Source: Paenibacillus kobensis NBRC 15729 (GTDB taxonomy: Bacteria; Bacillota; Bacilli; Paenibacillales; Paenibacillaceae). Taken from it: a DNA stretch of 64,000 nt. Of this stretch, positions 16,640-26,258 are shown piece by piece. Numbering within the stretch: position 1 is the stretch's first letter; each line of letters begins with the position of its first letter. The stretch is from contig NZ_BILZ01000006.1 in the NCBI RefSeq assembly GCF_004000825.1, positions 62,001-126,000 on the forward strand. Reading direction: 5' to 3'. Position numbers and translations under genes: made by a program. The notes beneath the pieces are model-generated. The model ran no database searches. It was not told where the DNA came from and saw nothing but the letters and a program-made list of their open reading frames with translations.

Positions 16640-17554
16640 TCATAGTTTATCGTATAGAGAGACCATGGATTTGGCAGATTCGAGCACACGAATACGCAAC
16701 TTTTCCGGCGTCAATATCTCCACGCTATCGCCAAGAGCTAACATCGTACCATACCAGAAATGTTCATTCTCCACAACGTTCAGCGTCATTAGAACGTCAC
16801 CGTTATCCAACTCCTCCGTAATCGTGCCGCGCAAGTATTCGATAGCCCGTGCCTTTGCCTCCGCTTTGCAGCGGATCGTCACGTTCATATAGATGCGAGT
16901 ATCCGTTTCGTCGGCGGCGCGGAGTATCGCTTCGGCGCTTTCATGCTCTCTCGTAAAAGTGATATCTGTCGGCAGAAGATCGTTCATACGAACAAGTTTA
17001 TATGTGCGATAGTCATTCTTGACCGTGGAATATGCTAGCAGATACCACGCGTACCACCGATAAAGCACGGCTATAGGCTCGACCGTATGCGTTAGCGTCA
17101 TCGCATTTGCGTTCGTATAAGTAAACTGGACCGCACGCTTGGAATGCACCGCGGATTGGAGCAACTGCAGCATCTTCTCGTCACCCTCACGCACGACCGA
17201 GAAGTCAAGGATCATGGTACTGTCTCCCGCTTTGGATACGGAGGCTAGCTTGTCGAGCGTTGCATTTACCTTCGGATCATTCGTAGCTGTAGCAAGTCCT
17301 TGAAGCGCGGTCAGGATATGCGAATAATCCTCTTGAGTTGCCGCATGCTGCCGCATCCCAAAGGTATCCATGATTTCGTATCCCCCGGCTGCACCTGTCA
17401 AAGCAACGACTGGTATTCCTGCACGGCACAGAGAATCAATGTCACGTTGGATCGTTCGGGATGATACTTCGAAGCGCCTTGCAAGTTCGCTGGCGGAAGC
17501 CTTGCCATGATTCAGAAGATAGACGGTGATGGCATATAGACGATCTATTTTCAT
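16640..17554 (-). CDS. WYL-domain transcriptional regulator (YafY type)
   Basis: 304 residues. An N-terminal winged helix (ASELARRFEVSSRTIQRDIDSLCRAGIPV, about 18-46) is followed by a WYL sensor domain with YRWYAWYLLAYST. A WCX C-terminal region follows. WYL domains bind ligands or nucleic acid and often regulate DNA-damage or defence genes. ATG with AAGGA nine bases upstream. It lies 61 bases upstream of the RidA-YcaQ pair in the same orientation and may regulate them. Confidence 0.85.
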   Translation of the reverse strand: MKIDRLYAITVYLLNHGKASASELARRFEVSSRTIQRDIDSLCRAGIPVVALTGAAGGYEIMDTFGMRQHAATQEDYSHILTALQGLATATNDPKVNATLDKLASVSKAGDSTMILDFSVVREGDEKMLQLLQSAVHSKRAVQFTYTNANAMTLTHTVEPIAVLYRWYAWYLLAYSTVKNDYRTYKLVRMNDLLPTDITFTREHESAEAILRAADETDTRIYMNVTIRCKAEAKARAIEYLRGTITEELDNGDVLMTLNVVENEHFWYGTMLALGDSVEILTPEKLRIRVLESAKSMVSLYDKL

Positions 17555-17892
17555 AGGTTATAATTCCTTGGACGGAGAATGTAAGCTAGTGCTATTTTTC
17601 AAGTACGCAATGGACAGGATAAATTATACCTCTCAAACTAGTATAACGAGCTCTGTAATAATGTGGAATATATGATTTCAAAAACGAGCTTCATCAACTG
17701 CGGTTAAATCACACTTTGCCGTGATCTCACCATATCTCAGCCCTTCTGTACGGAAAACTTCCACCTACAATCTGGCAGGATTGTTCAATATTCTCTCGAA
17801 TATATTCTAACTTGGAGTAATTATGATCTTCGTGAATATCAAGTAATATGAAATCGTTGCAAGTATTTAACAATATTTTCGGGAGTGATTCA
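17555..17892. other. Divergent intergenic region, no confident gene
   Basis: 338 bases between the WYL regulator (minus) and the GNAT gene (plus). I see no clear -35/-10 pair. On the minus strand 17727-17855 is open and reads protein-like (LLDIHEDHNYSKLEYIREN...PYRRAEIW) up to a TGA, after which two more TGA codons interrupt a similar-looking sequence. This could be a decayed gene but is not strong enough to call. Confidence 0.3.
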
Positions 17893-18414
17893 ATGGTTTT
17901 GGAGTTAGAACAAATTTCAACAGAGAGATTGCCTGCTCTTAAAAATCTATTTGAACTTGTGGCATACGACTTATCTGAATTTGGCGGAACGGATGTTAAT
18001 GAGAATGGACTTTATGTCACCAACCTTAACCTCAAGGATTGGCATGAGGATCCGAATTATCGTCTTTATTTCATAACGGTAAGTGGAAACCTAGCAGGAT
18101 TTGTAATCATTAAATACTTAGTTGAAAAAGATACTTATTATTTGAATCATTTTTTTGTACTCCGAAAATATAGAAAACAGAATATTGGTAAGCAGGCTGC
18201 TATAAAGGCATTCGATCTGTTTGCAGGGAATTGGCGTGTAAGTGAATTTGACTGGAATATGCCCGCACAGCTATTTTGGAGAAAGGTTATCTCCTCTTAC
18301 ACCGACGAGAATTTTACGGAGAGAAGAAGAGCGGATGATAAAGGGCCCATGCAAGAATTTACAACCTGTACTTATGACGAAAATAGTAGCTCAAAAAAGC
18401 CTGTGGTGTATTAG
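17893..18414 (+). CDS. GNAT-family N-acetyltransferase
   Basis: 173 residues. The acetyl-CoA motif is degenerate but visible: YLNHFFVLRKYRKQNIGKQAAIKAFD (R/Q-x-x-G-x-G/K loop, about 100-125). The second strand and YFITVSGNLAGFVII match the GNAT core. Substrate unknown; the gene is more AT-rich than its neighbours. I chose the ATG preceded by GGGAGTG; an ATG 15 codons earlier has no ribosome site. The terminator stem begins inside the last codons. Confidence 0.75.
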   Translation: MVLELEQISTERLPALKNLFELVAYDLSEFGGTDVNENGLYVTNLNLKDWHEDPNYRLYFITVSGNLAGFVIIKYLVEKDTYYLNHFFVLRKYRKQNIGKQAAIKAFDLFAGNWRVSEFDWNMPAQLFWRKVISSYTDENFTERRRADDKGPMQEFTTCTYDENSSSKKPVVY

Positions 18415-18436
18415 ACCACAGGCTTCAGTTTTTTTA
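18397..18436 (+). terminator. Terminator overlapping the GNAT stop codon
   Basis: Perfect 11-bp stem AAGCCTGTGGT/ACCACAGGCTT; the loop contains the TAG stop (18412-18414). It is followed by CAGTTTTTTT. Confidence 0.85.
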
Positions 18437-18550
18437 TGCGGCGCCTATCTATATCGGGCGCTTGAGTACAGTTATTAAATTTTCGTTGTTCTTCCTATAT
18501 GCGGCCTGATCATAGTTCCGAATCGGGGGAAAAGGATAACCCCGTCAGCT

Positions 18551-19777
18551 TTACTTTGATTCAGTAGACGTTTGTCGGAAAGGATTAAGAAACGACTTGG
18601 GGATGTCCGTTTCGAAACGCAAGAGCTCGCCTTTTGTTGGATGTTTAAAAGCTAACACTCTCGCGTGAAGTCCCAGTCGATTAATGGCCTTTGACCTCGA
18701 ACCATATTTTTTATCGCCGACAATGGGATGCCCGATATCTTGCATATGGACGCGAATTTGATTTTTACGCCCCGTTTCGAGACGGACCTCCAATAAGGTA
18801 AAGCTGCTATTGGATTGAATGGTTTTGTAATGTGTCACAGCGTGCTGACCGTCATTAGGGTAATGACTGGAATACATTTTAAGCGTGCTGCTTTCTTTCA
18901 ACCAAGACGAAATCGTACCTTCCGTTTTTTTGACCTTTCCTTCAACCAAGGCAACGTATGTACGTTCCTCTACCGTGTCTTGCCAGGAATTCTGAAGCAA
19001 TTGCTGTACCCTCTCGCTCTTGGCGAACATCATGACACCGGAAGTATCCCGATCCAGACGATGAACGACAAAAATGCGGTTCCCGGGATCCTGAATACGA
19101 ACATGAGCCATTAGCTGCCGGTAGGCTGTCGTTTCGTTTTCTTGGCCGGAAGAGATCGACAGTAACCCCGCATTCTTCTGAATGACGATGATATCCTCAT
19201 CCTCATGCAGGATGGTTAGCCCGATGAGCTGTGGTTCTTCAACCACTTTATCCTTACGAATGGTCACCGTCTGTCCAGGCTCAAGCGGACAATTGTATGC
19301 CGTCACGACCCGGTCGTTGACCAATACTTGTCCGCGTGCCAGTATGGCTTTAACGGTGTTACGTCCGAGGTTGGACTGCTTATTCAATAAAAAAGGCAGC
19401 AGCTCCGTCGGTTCTTTAACGGTATATTGGCTGATATTGGGACGGTTAGTTCTAGAGTCGTTCGGCGTCTTCGCGCCGGGACGTCCTTTCTTCGCAGGAG
19501 CCGACTTCGCCATACGGTCGCCTCTATGGGTTGACCATTCGGCTTGAGCGGCTGCAATCTGAGCATGTCCGTTCCGTCTGTTCGCTTTCAGATTGTCTCG
19601 CCGGTCCGATGCACCGCCCGAGCGTCTTTGTCCATCTGCTCTATTAGAACCACTAACGTCTCGTTGATTGCTGCGATTATCCTTCGAATACCCGGAACGC
19701 TGCTCGCCATGCCGGTTCGCTGGTCCGTTCTGCTTTTTCCTGCTCTTATCGGGTTGTTCCTTATTACCACTCATCAT
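18551..19777 (-). CDS. RluA-family RNA pseudouridine synthase with a basic N-terminal extension
   Basis: About 408 residues. Residues 1-115 are low-complexity and rich in Lys, Arg, Asn, Gln and Gly, and look disordered. An S4 domain follows (NLGRNTVKAILARGQVLVND). The RluA catalytic domain contains HRLDRDTSGVMMFAKS, where the first Asp after HRL is the catalytic one, and HPIVGDKKYG. It isomerises uridines in rRNA or tRNA; the site cannot be told. I chose the ATG at 19777. An in-frame ATG at 19903 lies inside the uvrA terminator and upstream of the promoter at 19824-19852. Confidence 0.85.
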   Translation of the reverse strand: MMSGNKEQPDKSRKKQNGPANRHGEQRSGYSKDNRSNQRDVSGSNRADGQRRSGGASDRRDNLKANRRNGHAQIAAAQAEWSTHRGDRMAKSAPAKKGRPGAKTPNDSRTNRPNISQYTVKEPTELLPFLLNKQSNLGRNTVKAILARGQVLVNDRVVTAYNCPLEPGQTVTIRKDKVVEEPQLIGLTILHEDEDIIVIQKNAGLLSISSGQENETTAYRQLMAHVRIQDPGNRIFVVHRLDRDTSGVMMFAKSERVQQLLQNSWQDTVEERTYVALVEGKVKKTEGTISSWLKESSTLKMYSSHYPNDGQHAVTHYKTIQSNSSFTLLEVRLETGRKNQIRVHMQDIGHPIVGDKKYGSRSKAINRLGLHARVLAFKHPTKGELLRFETDIPKSFLNPFRQTSTESK

Positions 19778-19823
19778 GCTGATACGCTCCGTTTCTGCTT
19801 GTCCGCTATCGATTCCTTCCTTC

Positions 19824-19852
19824 ACTATACCATAGCAACTCTCATTTCCCAA
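19824..19852 (-). promoter_or_regulatory. Sigma-A promoter of the pseudouridine synthase gene
   Basis: -35 TTGGGA (19847-19852), 17-base spacer, -10 TATAGT (19824-19829), just downstream of the uvrA terminator. The spacer ends in TTGCTATGG. Confidence 0.6.
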
Positions 19853-19889
19853 CGGCAGAACGACAAGCGAGTCTGTCAAAACAACGAAC

Positions 19890-19915
19890 AAGCCGACCCG
19901 CACCGGGATCGGCTT
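19890..19915 (-). terminator. Terminator of uvrA
   Basis: AAGCCGA-CCCG stem paired to CGGG-TCGGCTT with one bulged base and a CAC loop, 21 bases past the uvrA stop. The U-tract after it is interrupted (GTTCGTTGTTTT). Confidence 0.65.
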
Positions 19916-19936
19916 ACTGCTGTTATCAATATCTAG

Positions 19937-22849
19937 TTAACCGACAGGAACCGAAACAAGCTCTCCTCGTTCCTCCAGATAAGCTTTCAAGCAAGCACCA
20001 GTATAAGACGCTGATTCCTCCATCACTTGCTCCGGTGTTCCGGCTGCGACGACCATTCCGCCCCCTCGGCCCGCCTCAGGACCGAGATCGATAACGTAAT
20101 CCGCCGTCTTAATGACATCGAGATTATGCTCAATCACGAGGACCGTATGACCCGCCTCGACGAGACGATTCAAGCAGTCGAGAAGTTTTTGAATATCTGC
20201 CAAATGAAGTCCCGTTGTAGGCTCATCCAGTATGTAAAGATTGTGTGCGCCTCGTTTGATTTTGCCGAGCTCTGCCGCGAGCTTGATCCGCTGCGCTTCC
20301 CCGCCCGACATTATCGTTGCCGATTGGCCTAATTGAAGATAGCCAAGGCCCAGTTGGTTCAAAATATTAAGCTTATGCACAACAAGCTTCTCATCGTGGA
20401 AGAAAACTTCTGCATCCTCAATCGACATGTTTAACACATCGTTAATGGTGCGGTCCCGATATTTAACCTCCAGCAGCTCTGCTGTATAACGGGCGCCTTT
20501 GCACGAGGGACAAACGGTCTCGACATCCGGCATGAACTGCAGCTGAGTGGTAATCGTGCCATACCCTTTGCATTCCTCGCAGCGGCCGCCCTTCGTATTG
20601 AAGCTGAAGTACGAGTCTGTGAAACCGCGCTCGACCGCTTCCGGCAATGAAGCGAACAACGACCGGATCCGATCGAACAGACCGACATACGTCGCCGGAT
20701 TCGACGTCGGCATTCTGCCGATAGGCGACTGATCGATGCTGATGACATTCGAGATAAGATCATAACCTTCCAGTGCATCATGCTCTCCGGGAATGATCCG
20801 TTCATCCTGAAATAAACTGGACAGCTTCTTATATAGAACCTGGTTTATCAAGCTGCTCTTGCCCGATCCCGAAACGCCTGTTGCACAGATGAATACGCCG
20901 AGCGGTATATCGACCGTGATGTTCTTTAGCGTGTTCTCGCGTGCGCCTATGATTCGCAGCTTGCGACCATCCGGTCGTCTTCGGATAGCCGGCATCGGAA
21001 TCGTACGCCGTCCGCTCAAGTATTGACCCGTCAGCGAGTTCGGATGGCGCTTCAAGTCATCAATCGTGCCCTCTGCGACGATATTCCCGCCGTGTACGCC
21101 GGGACCTGGTCCGATCTCGATCACATGATCAGCTTCGGCTATCGTCTCCACGTCATGCTCGACAACGATAACGGTATTGCCGGTATCACGCAGCCGCTTC
21201 AACGTATCAATCACTTTGCGCCCGTCACGCGGATGAAGTCCAATACTAGGCTCATCCAGCACATATAACATTCCCATAAGCCCCGATCCGATCTGTGTGG
21301 ACAATCGGATTCGCTGCGCTTCGCCCCCCGAGATCGAATCCGAACGGCGGTTCAAACTTAAATATCCGATGCCGATTCCGAGCAGCAGATCGATTCGGCT
21401 TGTCAGTTCATGCAATATCGGCACGCCGACCGCTTGCTTCCGCTCCGGGATCGATGTTCCTCTCAATACCGGCAGCAGTTCGTCGAGAGGCATCGTGCAT
21501 GCATCATGAATCGTTAAGCCGCCTACCGTCACGAGCAGCCGTTCGGCTTTCAGCCGAGTTCCTTCGCATTCCGGACACGTATGCTCGACCATCACTTTCT
21601 TGAACATACTTTCTTCGTAGCCTTTGACGTCTTTCTTACGGCGGGAATTGCGGTACCATCGATCGATCTCGCCGACGATGCCGTCGAACGTGAACATTTT
21701 GCCGACATGCCTCTGAATCCACTCCGACTGATCGTTCGTCTCCGAACCGATGAACGGGAAGCGCTCCCCTTTTGTTCCATAGAACAACAGCTCCACGCTG
21801 CGGCGCGGAAGCTCTTTGAACGGCAGATCAAGATTGATCCCATAATGCTGTGACAGTCCGTATATCATCATGTTCCGCCACGATTTCGGATTGGACAGCT
21901 TATAGATCCGCTCGCTTAGCGCACCTTTGCGGATGCTGCGCTCCGGATGATCGATCATGAGCTCCGGTTTCGCTTTCTTATAGGTACCCAGTCCGACACA
22001 AGTACGGCAAGCGCTGTCCATATCGTTGAACGAGAAATAATACGGAAGCAGTTCCCCAACGACTAACTGGTGGGATACGCAGCCGAACCCGGCATAAAAC
22101 TTCTCGCCTGCATCCGCAGCAAGCTCCTCCCCCTCGAATGCGATATGAAGGAAGCCTTCGCCTAGCTTCAGTCCTTCCTCTACCGAGCGGACAAGCTGCT
22201 TGTATACATCCCGCCGAACCTCGAATCGGTCAATAAGCACTTTAATATCATAGGGAGACTGCTCATCCAGTTCGATGTTATGACTTGCATCGTGAAGTAC
22301 GCCGTCGATCCGGTAACGCCTGAATCCTTTCTCACGAATCTCATCGAACAGAACCGAATATTCTTCACCGTAGATGCGGGCAACAGGAGCATACAATTCG
22401 ACAATCGAACCTTCAGGAAGCGTAAAAATATGTTCCGCGATCTGCGCAGACGTCTTCATGGCCAGCTCTCCGCGGCAATGCGGACAATGAGCCGTTCCGA
22501 TCGTCGCGAACAACAACCGGACATAGTCATAAATATCCGACATCGTTCCGACCGTCGAGCGCGGATTCGGCGTTCCCGTCTTCTGTTCAATGGATACGAC
22601 AGGTGACAATCCGGTCACATAATCGATGTCAGGCTTCTTCAGCTGCGGGATATAACGCTTGGCATAGTTCGAAGACAGGGACTCCAAGAACCTCCTCTGT
22701 CCTTCTCCGTAGATGACGTCGAACGCAAGCGTCGATTTGCCGGAGCCGCTAACGCCTGTGATGACCGTAAGCTGATCGCGCGGAATATCGACCGAGATGT
22801 TATTCAGATTGTTCTGCCTTGCACCTTTGATCGAAATCGTCTTCCTCAT
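19937..22849 (-). CDS. uvrA: UvrA-family excinuclease ABC subunit A
   Basis: 970 residues, two ABC ATPase modules. Walker A sites are GVSGSGKST (32-40) and GVSGSGKSS; signature motifs are [11 protein letters not shown] and [11 protein letters not shown]; Walker B regions are [11 protein letters not shown] and [11 protein letters not shown] UvrB-binding region is present (about 130-250). Of the zinc sites, the second (CEEC...CPSC) is intact, while the first reads CVSH...CRTC (257-284), with His for one Cys. It scans DNA for bulky lesions in nucleotide excision repair. No uvrB lies beside it, so it may be a second UvrA. The ATG overlaps the upstream gene's stop (ATGA). Confidence 0.88.
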   Translation of the reverse strand: MRKTISIKGARQNNLNNISVDIPRDQLTVITGVSGSGKSTLAFDVIYGEGQRRFLESLSSNYAKRYIPQLKKPDIDYVTGLSPVVSIEQKTGTPNPRSTVGTMSDIYDYVRLLFATIGTAHCPHCRGELAMKTSAQIAEHIFTLPEGSIVELYAPVARIYGEEYSVLFDEIREKGFRRYRIDGVLHDASHNIELDEQSPYDIKVLIDRFEVRRDVYKQLVRSVEEGLKLGEGFLHIAFEGEELAADAGEKFYAGFGCVSHQLVVGELLPYYFSFNDMDSACRTCVGLGTYKKAKPELMIDHPERSIRKGALSERIYKLSNPKSWRNMMIYGLSQHYGINLDLPFKELPRRSVELLFYGTKGERFPFIGSETNDQSEWIQRHVGKMFTFDGIVGEIDRWYRNSRRKKDVKGYEESMFKKVMVEHTCPECEGTRLKAERLLVTVGGLTIHDACTMPLDELLPVLRGTSIPERKQAVGVPILHELTSRIDLLLGIGIGYLSLNRRSDSISGGEAQRIRLSTQIGSGLMGMLYVLDEPSIGLHPRDGRKVIDTLKRLRDTGNTVIVVEHDVETIAEADHVIEIGPGPGVHGGNIVAEGTIDDLKRHPNSLTGQYLSGRRTIPMPAIRRRPDGRKLRIIGARENTLKNITVDIPLGVFICATGVSGSGKSSLINQVLYKKLSSLFQDERIIPGEHDALEGYDLISNVISIDQSPIGRMPTSNPATYVGLFDRIRSLFASLPEAVERGFTDSYFSFNTKGGRCEECKGYGTITTQLQFMPDVETVCPSCKGARYTAELLEVKYRDRTINDVLNMSIEDAEVFFHDEKLVVHKLNILNQLGLGYLQLGQSATIMSGGEAQRIKLAAELGKIKRGAHNLYILDEPTTGLHLADIQKLLDCLNRLVEAGHTVLVIEHNLDVIKTADYVIDLGPEAGRGGGMVVAAGTPEQVMEESASYTGACLKAYLEERGELVSVPVG

Positions 22850-23142
22850 CCTCGCAGCATCTCCTCATCCAACATGAAATAAGCAACCTCGTCCAGTTCC
22901 ACTCTGCTCTTCGGCGTCAGCTTGACGGGCGACGACGCTTTATCGATAATCCCCTTCTCCGCCAGCCATTCCGTTGCATGAACGATCAGACCGTCCTCCA
23001 TCCGGTGTTTCTGCTTCATGTGCTGCATGAGATCCGAGAACGGCCGCACGTCCCGCTCCTCTTGCAAATAATTGAAGATCAGCTTGAACAATCGATCTTT
23101 GCGCTCGTACAAGTAGCGGTCCGCTTGTTTAACCGCATCCAT
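22846..23142 (-). CDS. Small protein, possible winged-helix fold
   Basis: 98 residues, charged, soluble. The order looks like a winged helix-turn-helix: [42 protein letters not shown], then a strand-like [16 protein letters not shown] do not recognise the family. The stop overlaps the uvrA ATG by four bases (ATGA) and the nucleotidyltransferase ends five bases upstream, so the three genes are tightly coupled. The role is therefore likely linked to UvrA or the nucleotidyltransferase. Confidence 0.65.
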   Translation of the reverse strand: MDAVKQADRYLYERKDRLFKLIFNYLQEERDVRPFSDLMQHMKQKHRMEDGLIVHATEWLAEKGIIDKASSPVKLTPKSRVELDEVAYFMLDEEMLRG

Positions 23143-23147
23143 GAGAA

Positions 23148-23834
23148 TCAGTTCATTCTTCGGCCCTTCACCAGTTCCGTATACATCGCTCCGAAGAAAT
23201 CCGGGCGAAGACGCAGCGCTTGCTGAATCGCTTCGCGAGTCGGAATCTCCTGATTGAGTACGACTTCAATCTGCGCAAGCTGTTCGATGATCTTCATCAT
23301 ATAGAGGAACGAATACGTTACGTCATGCTTGACCACGATCCATTTCTCCGCCTTCTCGAGCAGGACGATCGCATAAGAAGCAAGCATGAGCAGCTGAATA
23401 TCCCGGTCGCGGTCGCCGACTTGACGCATCCGCTCGTATATATCCCGGACGGCTTCGTCCTTGCAATAGACGAGCTTGCTTTTGTACAGGATGGAATGCG
23501 TGCCGCTCGATTGGATGACCCGTTCGAACGACTTCTTGAATTCGGTACGCGACATCAGGTTCGCACTGAATACGATGCCTTGCTCCACGAGATGAAACGG
23601 AGCGTAAGCCCGCTTCTCATCGTCACTGACCAAGAAAACATCGATATCCGATTTCTCCCATACCTCGTCGTACGACAAACTTCCTGCAATGAAGACGGCC
23701 AAAATATGGATGTCCTGCTTGACACGCTCCACGAACGCTTCCATAACATCGCGGTACTTCTGCTGAAGCTGCTCATTCACGGCTTCCGTCTCTCCCTCGA
23801 TTAACGAATGTTTGTTCTCATATCTTACCACCAA
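23148..23834 (-). CDS. Nucleotidyltransferase-domain protein
   Basis: Up to 228 residues. The N-terminal part has the pol-beta-like nucleotidyltransferase motif: VFIAGSLSYDEVWEKSDIDVFLV, with GS and the D-x-D metal site near residues 50-67. The C-terminal half is helical and resembles a HEPN-like or substrate-binding region. Such proteins transfer NMP to small molecules, RNA or proteins. The start is uncertain: TTG at 23834 has no ribosome site, and GTG at 23780 has GGGAGA upstream and would give about 210 residues. First gene of the group leading to uvrA. Confidence 0.75.
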   Translation of the reverse strand: MVVRYENKHSLIEGETEAVNEQLQQKYRDVMEAFVERVKQDIHILAVFIAGSLSYDEVWEKSDIDVFLVSDDEKRAYAPFHLVEQGIVFSANLMSRTEFKKSFERVIQSSGTHSILYKSKLVYCKDEAVRDIYERMRQVGDRDRDIQLLMLASYAIVLLEKAEKWIVVKHDVTYSFLYMMKIIEQLAQIEVVLNQEIPTREAIQQALRLRPDFFGAMYTELVKGRRMN

Positions 23835-23890
23835 AATATGGAACAGAGGAAGTCTCTATTCTATAAATCTTATATTAGGAGAAAAAACAA

Positions 23891-23916
23891 ATCCCGGCGT
23901 CCGCACGCCGGGATTC
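23891..23916 (-). terminator. Orphan minus-strand terminator in a divergent region
   Basis: AATCCCGGCGT/ACGCCGGGATT, an 11-bp stem with a four-base loop. It is followed on the minus strand by TTTGTTTTTT. It lies between two divergent genes (minus starts at 23834, plus at 24113), so no annotated gene runs into it. It implies a short minus-strand transcript starting between about 23920 and 24110. Confidence 0.6.
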
Positions 23917-24112
23917 TGAGATCAGCGAACACGAATACGCCGAACACGACGATCATGATAGAAGCAGCGCCATTGATAACACCAGCGGTCGATACATCGT
24001 GCCTAGCTCAATCACATCCTCTCCGGCATTCGGTCATGAACCCCGGCTCAGCGCCATATTTTAGCCAATAGAAGAGAATTCGTCCTTGGACGATGAAGGA
24101 GGTTGTCCGAAT

Positions 24113-24772
24113 ATGTACGACCATCAATTTCATCATGAACATGCAAGTTGCGAACAACTGTATACGATCCAGGTAGAAGGCGAAGGGCAAGTGACGGCTT
24201 CTCCCGACCGTGCAATCATTACGCTTGGCGTCATTACCGAGGGGATGCAGCTGCGCACCGTTCAGGCCGACAATGCAGCTGTGACGGCACAGGTCATTCA
24301 GTCGCTCCGGCAGTTGAACATTCCGCAAGAACAAATTCAGACGGTCGATTACCGAATTGAGAGCGAGTATGATTATATTGACGGAAAGCAGATTTTTCGC
24401 GGGTACAAGGTAACTCACAACTTTCAAATCACGACAGACAATATCGGCCAGGCTGGCATTATCGTCGATACCGCGGTGGCTAATGGAGCCAACAACGTTG
24501 CCGGCATCCGCTACACGTTGACGAATGCCGATCTGTATGAGAAGCAGGCGTTATCACTGGCTGTCCGCAATGCAGTCGGCAAGGCGGGCGCAATTGCGCA
24601 AGCGATGAGCATCACGATCGACCCGACGCCGGTTCGGGTGCAGGAACTGCCGAGCACATCTCTGACCCCTCAGCCTATGTCCGCCGCCCTGAAAGCAAGC
24701 GCCGTTACGCCGCTTTCACCCGGTCAATTGACGATTACCGCTTCCCTTCTCGCCTGGTTCAATCGGTGCTGA
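24113..24772 (+). CDS. SIMPL (DUF541) domain protein
   Basis: 219 residues. The SIMPL/DUF541 pattern is clear: YTIQVEGEGQVTASPDRAIITLGVITEG at the start, YKVTHNFQITT in the middle and ALSLAVRNAVGKAGAIAQAM near the end. B. subtilis YwmB-like and BP26-type relatives form oligomers, often at the cell surface. No signal peptide is visible here, so location is unclear. ATG with AAGGAGG eight bases upstream. Its last 14 bases overlap the convergent epimerase gene. Confidence 0.8.
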   Translation: MYDHQFHHEHASCEQLYTIQVEGEGQVTASPDRAIITLGVITEGMQLRTVQADNAAVTAQVIQSLRQLNIPQEQIQTVDYRIESEYDYIDGKQIFRGYKVTHNFQITTDNIGQAGIIVDTAVANGANNVAGIRYTLTNADLYEKQALSLAVRNAVGKAGAIAQAMSITIDPTPVRVQELPSTSLTPQPMSAALKASAVTPLSPGQLTITASLLAWFNRC

Positions 24773-25685
24773 CATCTTGCATATAGAAGGAATAGGCCTC
24801 TTGAAGCCCGGCTGCTAGAGATACTATCGGCTCCCAGCCCAGCTCCTTCTTCGCCTTGCTGTTGTCCAGGCAGCTGTGCGCCGTATCTCCCGCTCTCGGC
24901 GGCAGATAGAACAGCGGCACTTCGGTACGATGAATCGCCAGCAGTTGCCGGGCAAGCTCGTTGATCGACGTGCCAATTCCCGTACTGACATGAAAGGTAT
25001 CATGGCTGTTGCCTGAAGCAGCGGCCATTAACGCAGCGACGACATCACGCACATTGACGAAGTCGCGTGTCTGATTGCCGTCACCATGGATCGTAAGCGA
25101 ACGTCCCTCCCGAAGGCAGCATAAGAGCAGCGGGATGACGTTGCCTTCTCCTTGCGGCATTTGGCGCGGACCGTAGACATTGGAGAAACGAAGAATCGTT
25201 GCCTTTAGATGATACAGACGTGCGAACAGTCTGACATAGTGCTCGGACGTCCATTTGGACTGCGCATAGAACGAGACCGGTTCAACGGAATCCGCCTCCG
25301 TCAGCTGTTCCCGGTTGTTCGCTCCATATACGGATGCAGTCGATGCAAAGATGAACTTCGATACGTTCGCTCGAACGGCGGCATGGATCATTTGTACGGT
25401 TCCTAACACGTTCACCCTCGTATCTTCCGCCGGATCATCCATCGAACGGGCGACGTTCGCTTGCCCTGCAAGATGGAATAATAGATCCGGTTTGTGCTGC
25501 AGTACGATGTTCAGCGCTTGATCCGAGACGACATCTGCTGTATGCAACACGGCGCCGCCCGGCACATTGCGGGCTTGCCCCGTACTTAGATTATCAATGA
25601 CATGAACGTCCATTCCTCTTTGCAGCAGCTCTTGCACGAGATGCGAACCAATGAATCCCGCTCCTCCGGTTACGATCGCCTTCAT
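24759..25685 (-). CDS. NAD-dependent sugar-nucleotide epimerase (GalE-like extended SDR)
   Basis: 308 residues. Rossmann motif VTGGAGFIGSHL (about 5-16), a Ser-Thr-Ala-Ser block (FIFASTASVYG) and the catalytic YxxxK as FYAQSKW. Later come RFSNVYGPRQ and GDGNQTRDFVNVRDV, typical of UDP-glucose 4-epimerase-like enzymes. It likely interconverts UDP-hexoses for surface polysaccharide. The ATG at 25685 has GGAGGGAG upstream and starts the Rossmann strand directly. Monocistronic. Confidence 0.85.
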   Translation of the reverse strand: MKAIVTGGAGFIGSHLVQELLQRGMDVHVIDNLSTGQARNVPGGAVLHTADVVSDQALNIVLQHKPDLLFHLAGQANVARSMDDPAEDTRVNVLGTVQMIHAAVRANVSKFIFASTASVYGANNREQLTEADSVEPVSFYAQSKWTSEHYVRLFARLYHLKATILRFSNVYGPRQMPQGEGNVIPLLLCCLREGRSLTIHGDGNQTRDFVNVRDVVAALMAAASGNSHDTFHVSTGIGTSINELARQLLAIHRTEVPLFYLPPRAGDTAHSCLDNSKAKKELGWEPIVSLAAGLQEAYSFYMQDVSTD

Positions 25686-25875
25686 GCCATTGTCTCCCTC
25701 CAGCACATTCGTTCCATTCTCTTCTTGCTAGTATATGGTTGATAGAAAGGAGTTGGCACCGTCATTGTCCGCATCGGTTCGCATTTTCCGCTGCCAGACG
25801 AACGATTGCGGCGGTTGTGGCGTATGATGCAGTGATACAGTACATTCGTCCAGAAACAAGGAGGTGCAAGCGTAC

Positions 25876-26154
25876 ATGCATTCCCATTGGAACGGTTATC
25901 CGCCTCTGCAGACCAATCCGAGTCCGTCCGCGAATACTCAGCCGCTAACCTCACCGGTTGCACAGCAGCATGAGCCCAACCTTCCTCCATATGGCGCGGC
26001 TTACACGGATTCCTTTGCGATAATGCACCTTGCAAGCCGCATGGACTATCTCATCCGATTGATGGAAGAGAACAATAAACTGCTTCGTTCACTCGAGCAG
26101 CAGCAGAACCGCGTCGTCACGAGCGGAGGAGGCTCGGTCATCGTCCGGATGTAG
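25876..26154 (+). CDS. Small coiled-coil protein of unknown function
   Basis: 92 residues. The first half is rich in Pro, Gln, Asn and Ser; residues 50-85 form a predicted amphipathic helix or coiled coil (MDYLIRLMEENNKLLRSLEQQQNR), followed by a Gly-rich strand-like tail. Composition resembles small spore-coat or germination-associated proteins of Bacillales, but I cannot name a family. ATG with AAGGAGGTG upstream, a very strong site. Monocistronic; followed by the shared hairpin. Confidence 0.65.
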   Translation: MHSHWNGYPPLQTNPSPSANTQPLTSPVAQQHEPNLPPYGAAYTDSFAIMHLASRMDYLIRLMEENNKLLRSLEQQQNRVVTSGGGSVIVRM

Positions 26155-26187
26155 ACTCCGCTAGGCTGATAATTCGTGCACAAATCA

Positions 26188-26237
26188 AATAGGCTGTCCC
26201 TCTGCAAGCCGTGCGGCATGCGGAAGAACAGCCTATT
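26188..26237. terminator. Shared hairpin between convergent genes
   Basis: AATAGGCTGT and ACAGCCTATT pair over a 30-base loop that itself can fold (GCAAGCCGTGCGGCATGC). It lies between the coiled-coil gene and the NUDIX gene, which converge. U-tracts are weak on both sides. Confidence 0.45.
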
Positions 26238-26258
26238 GGTTGTGATTCGCAATTGATT

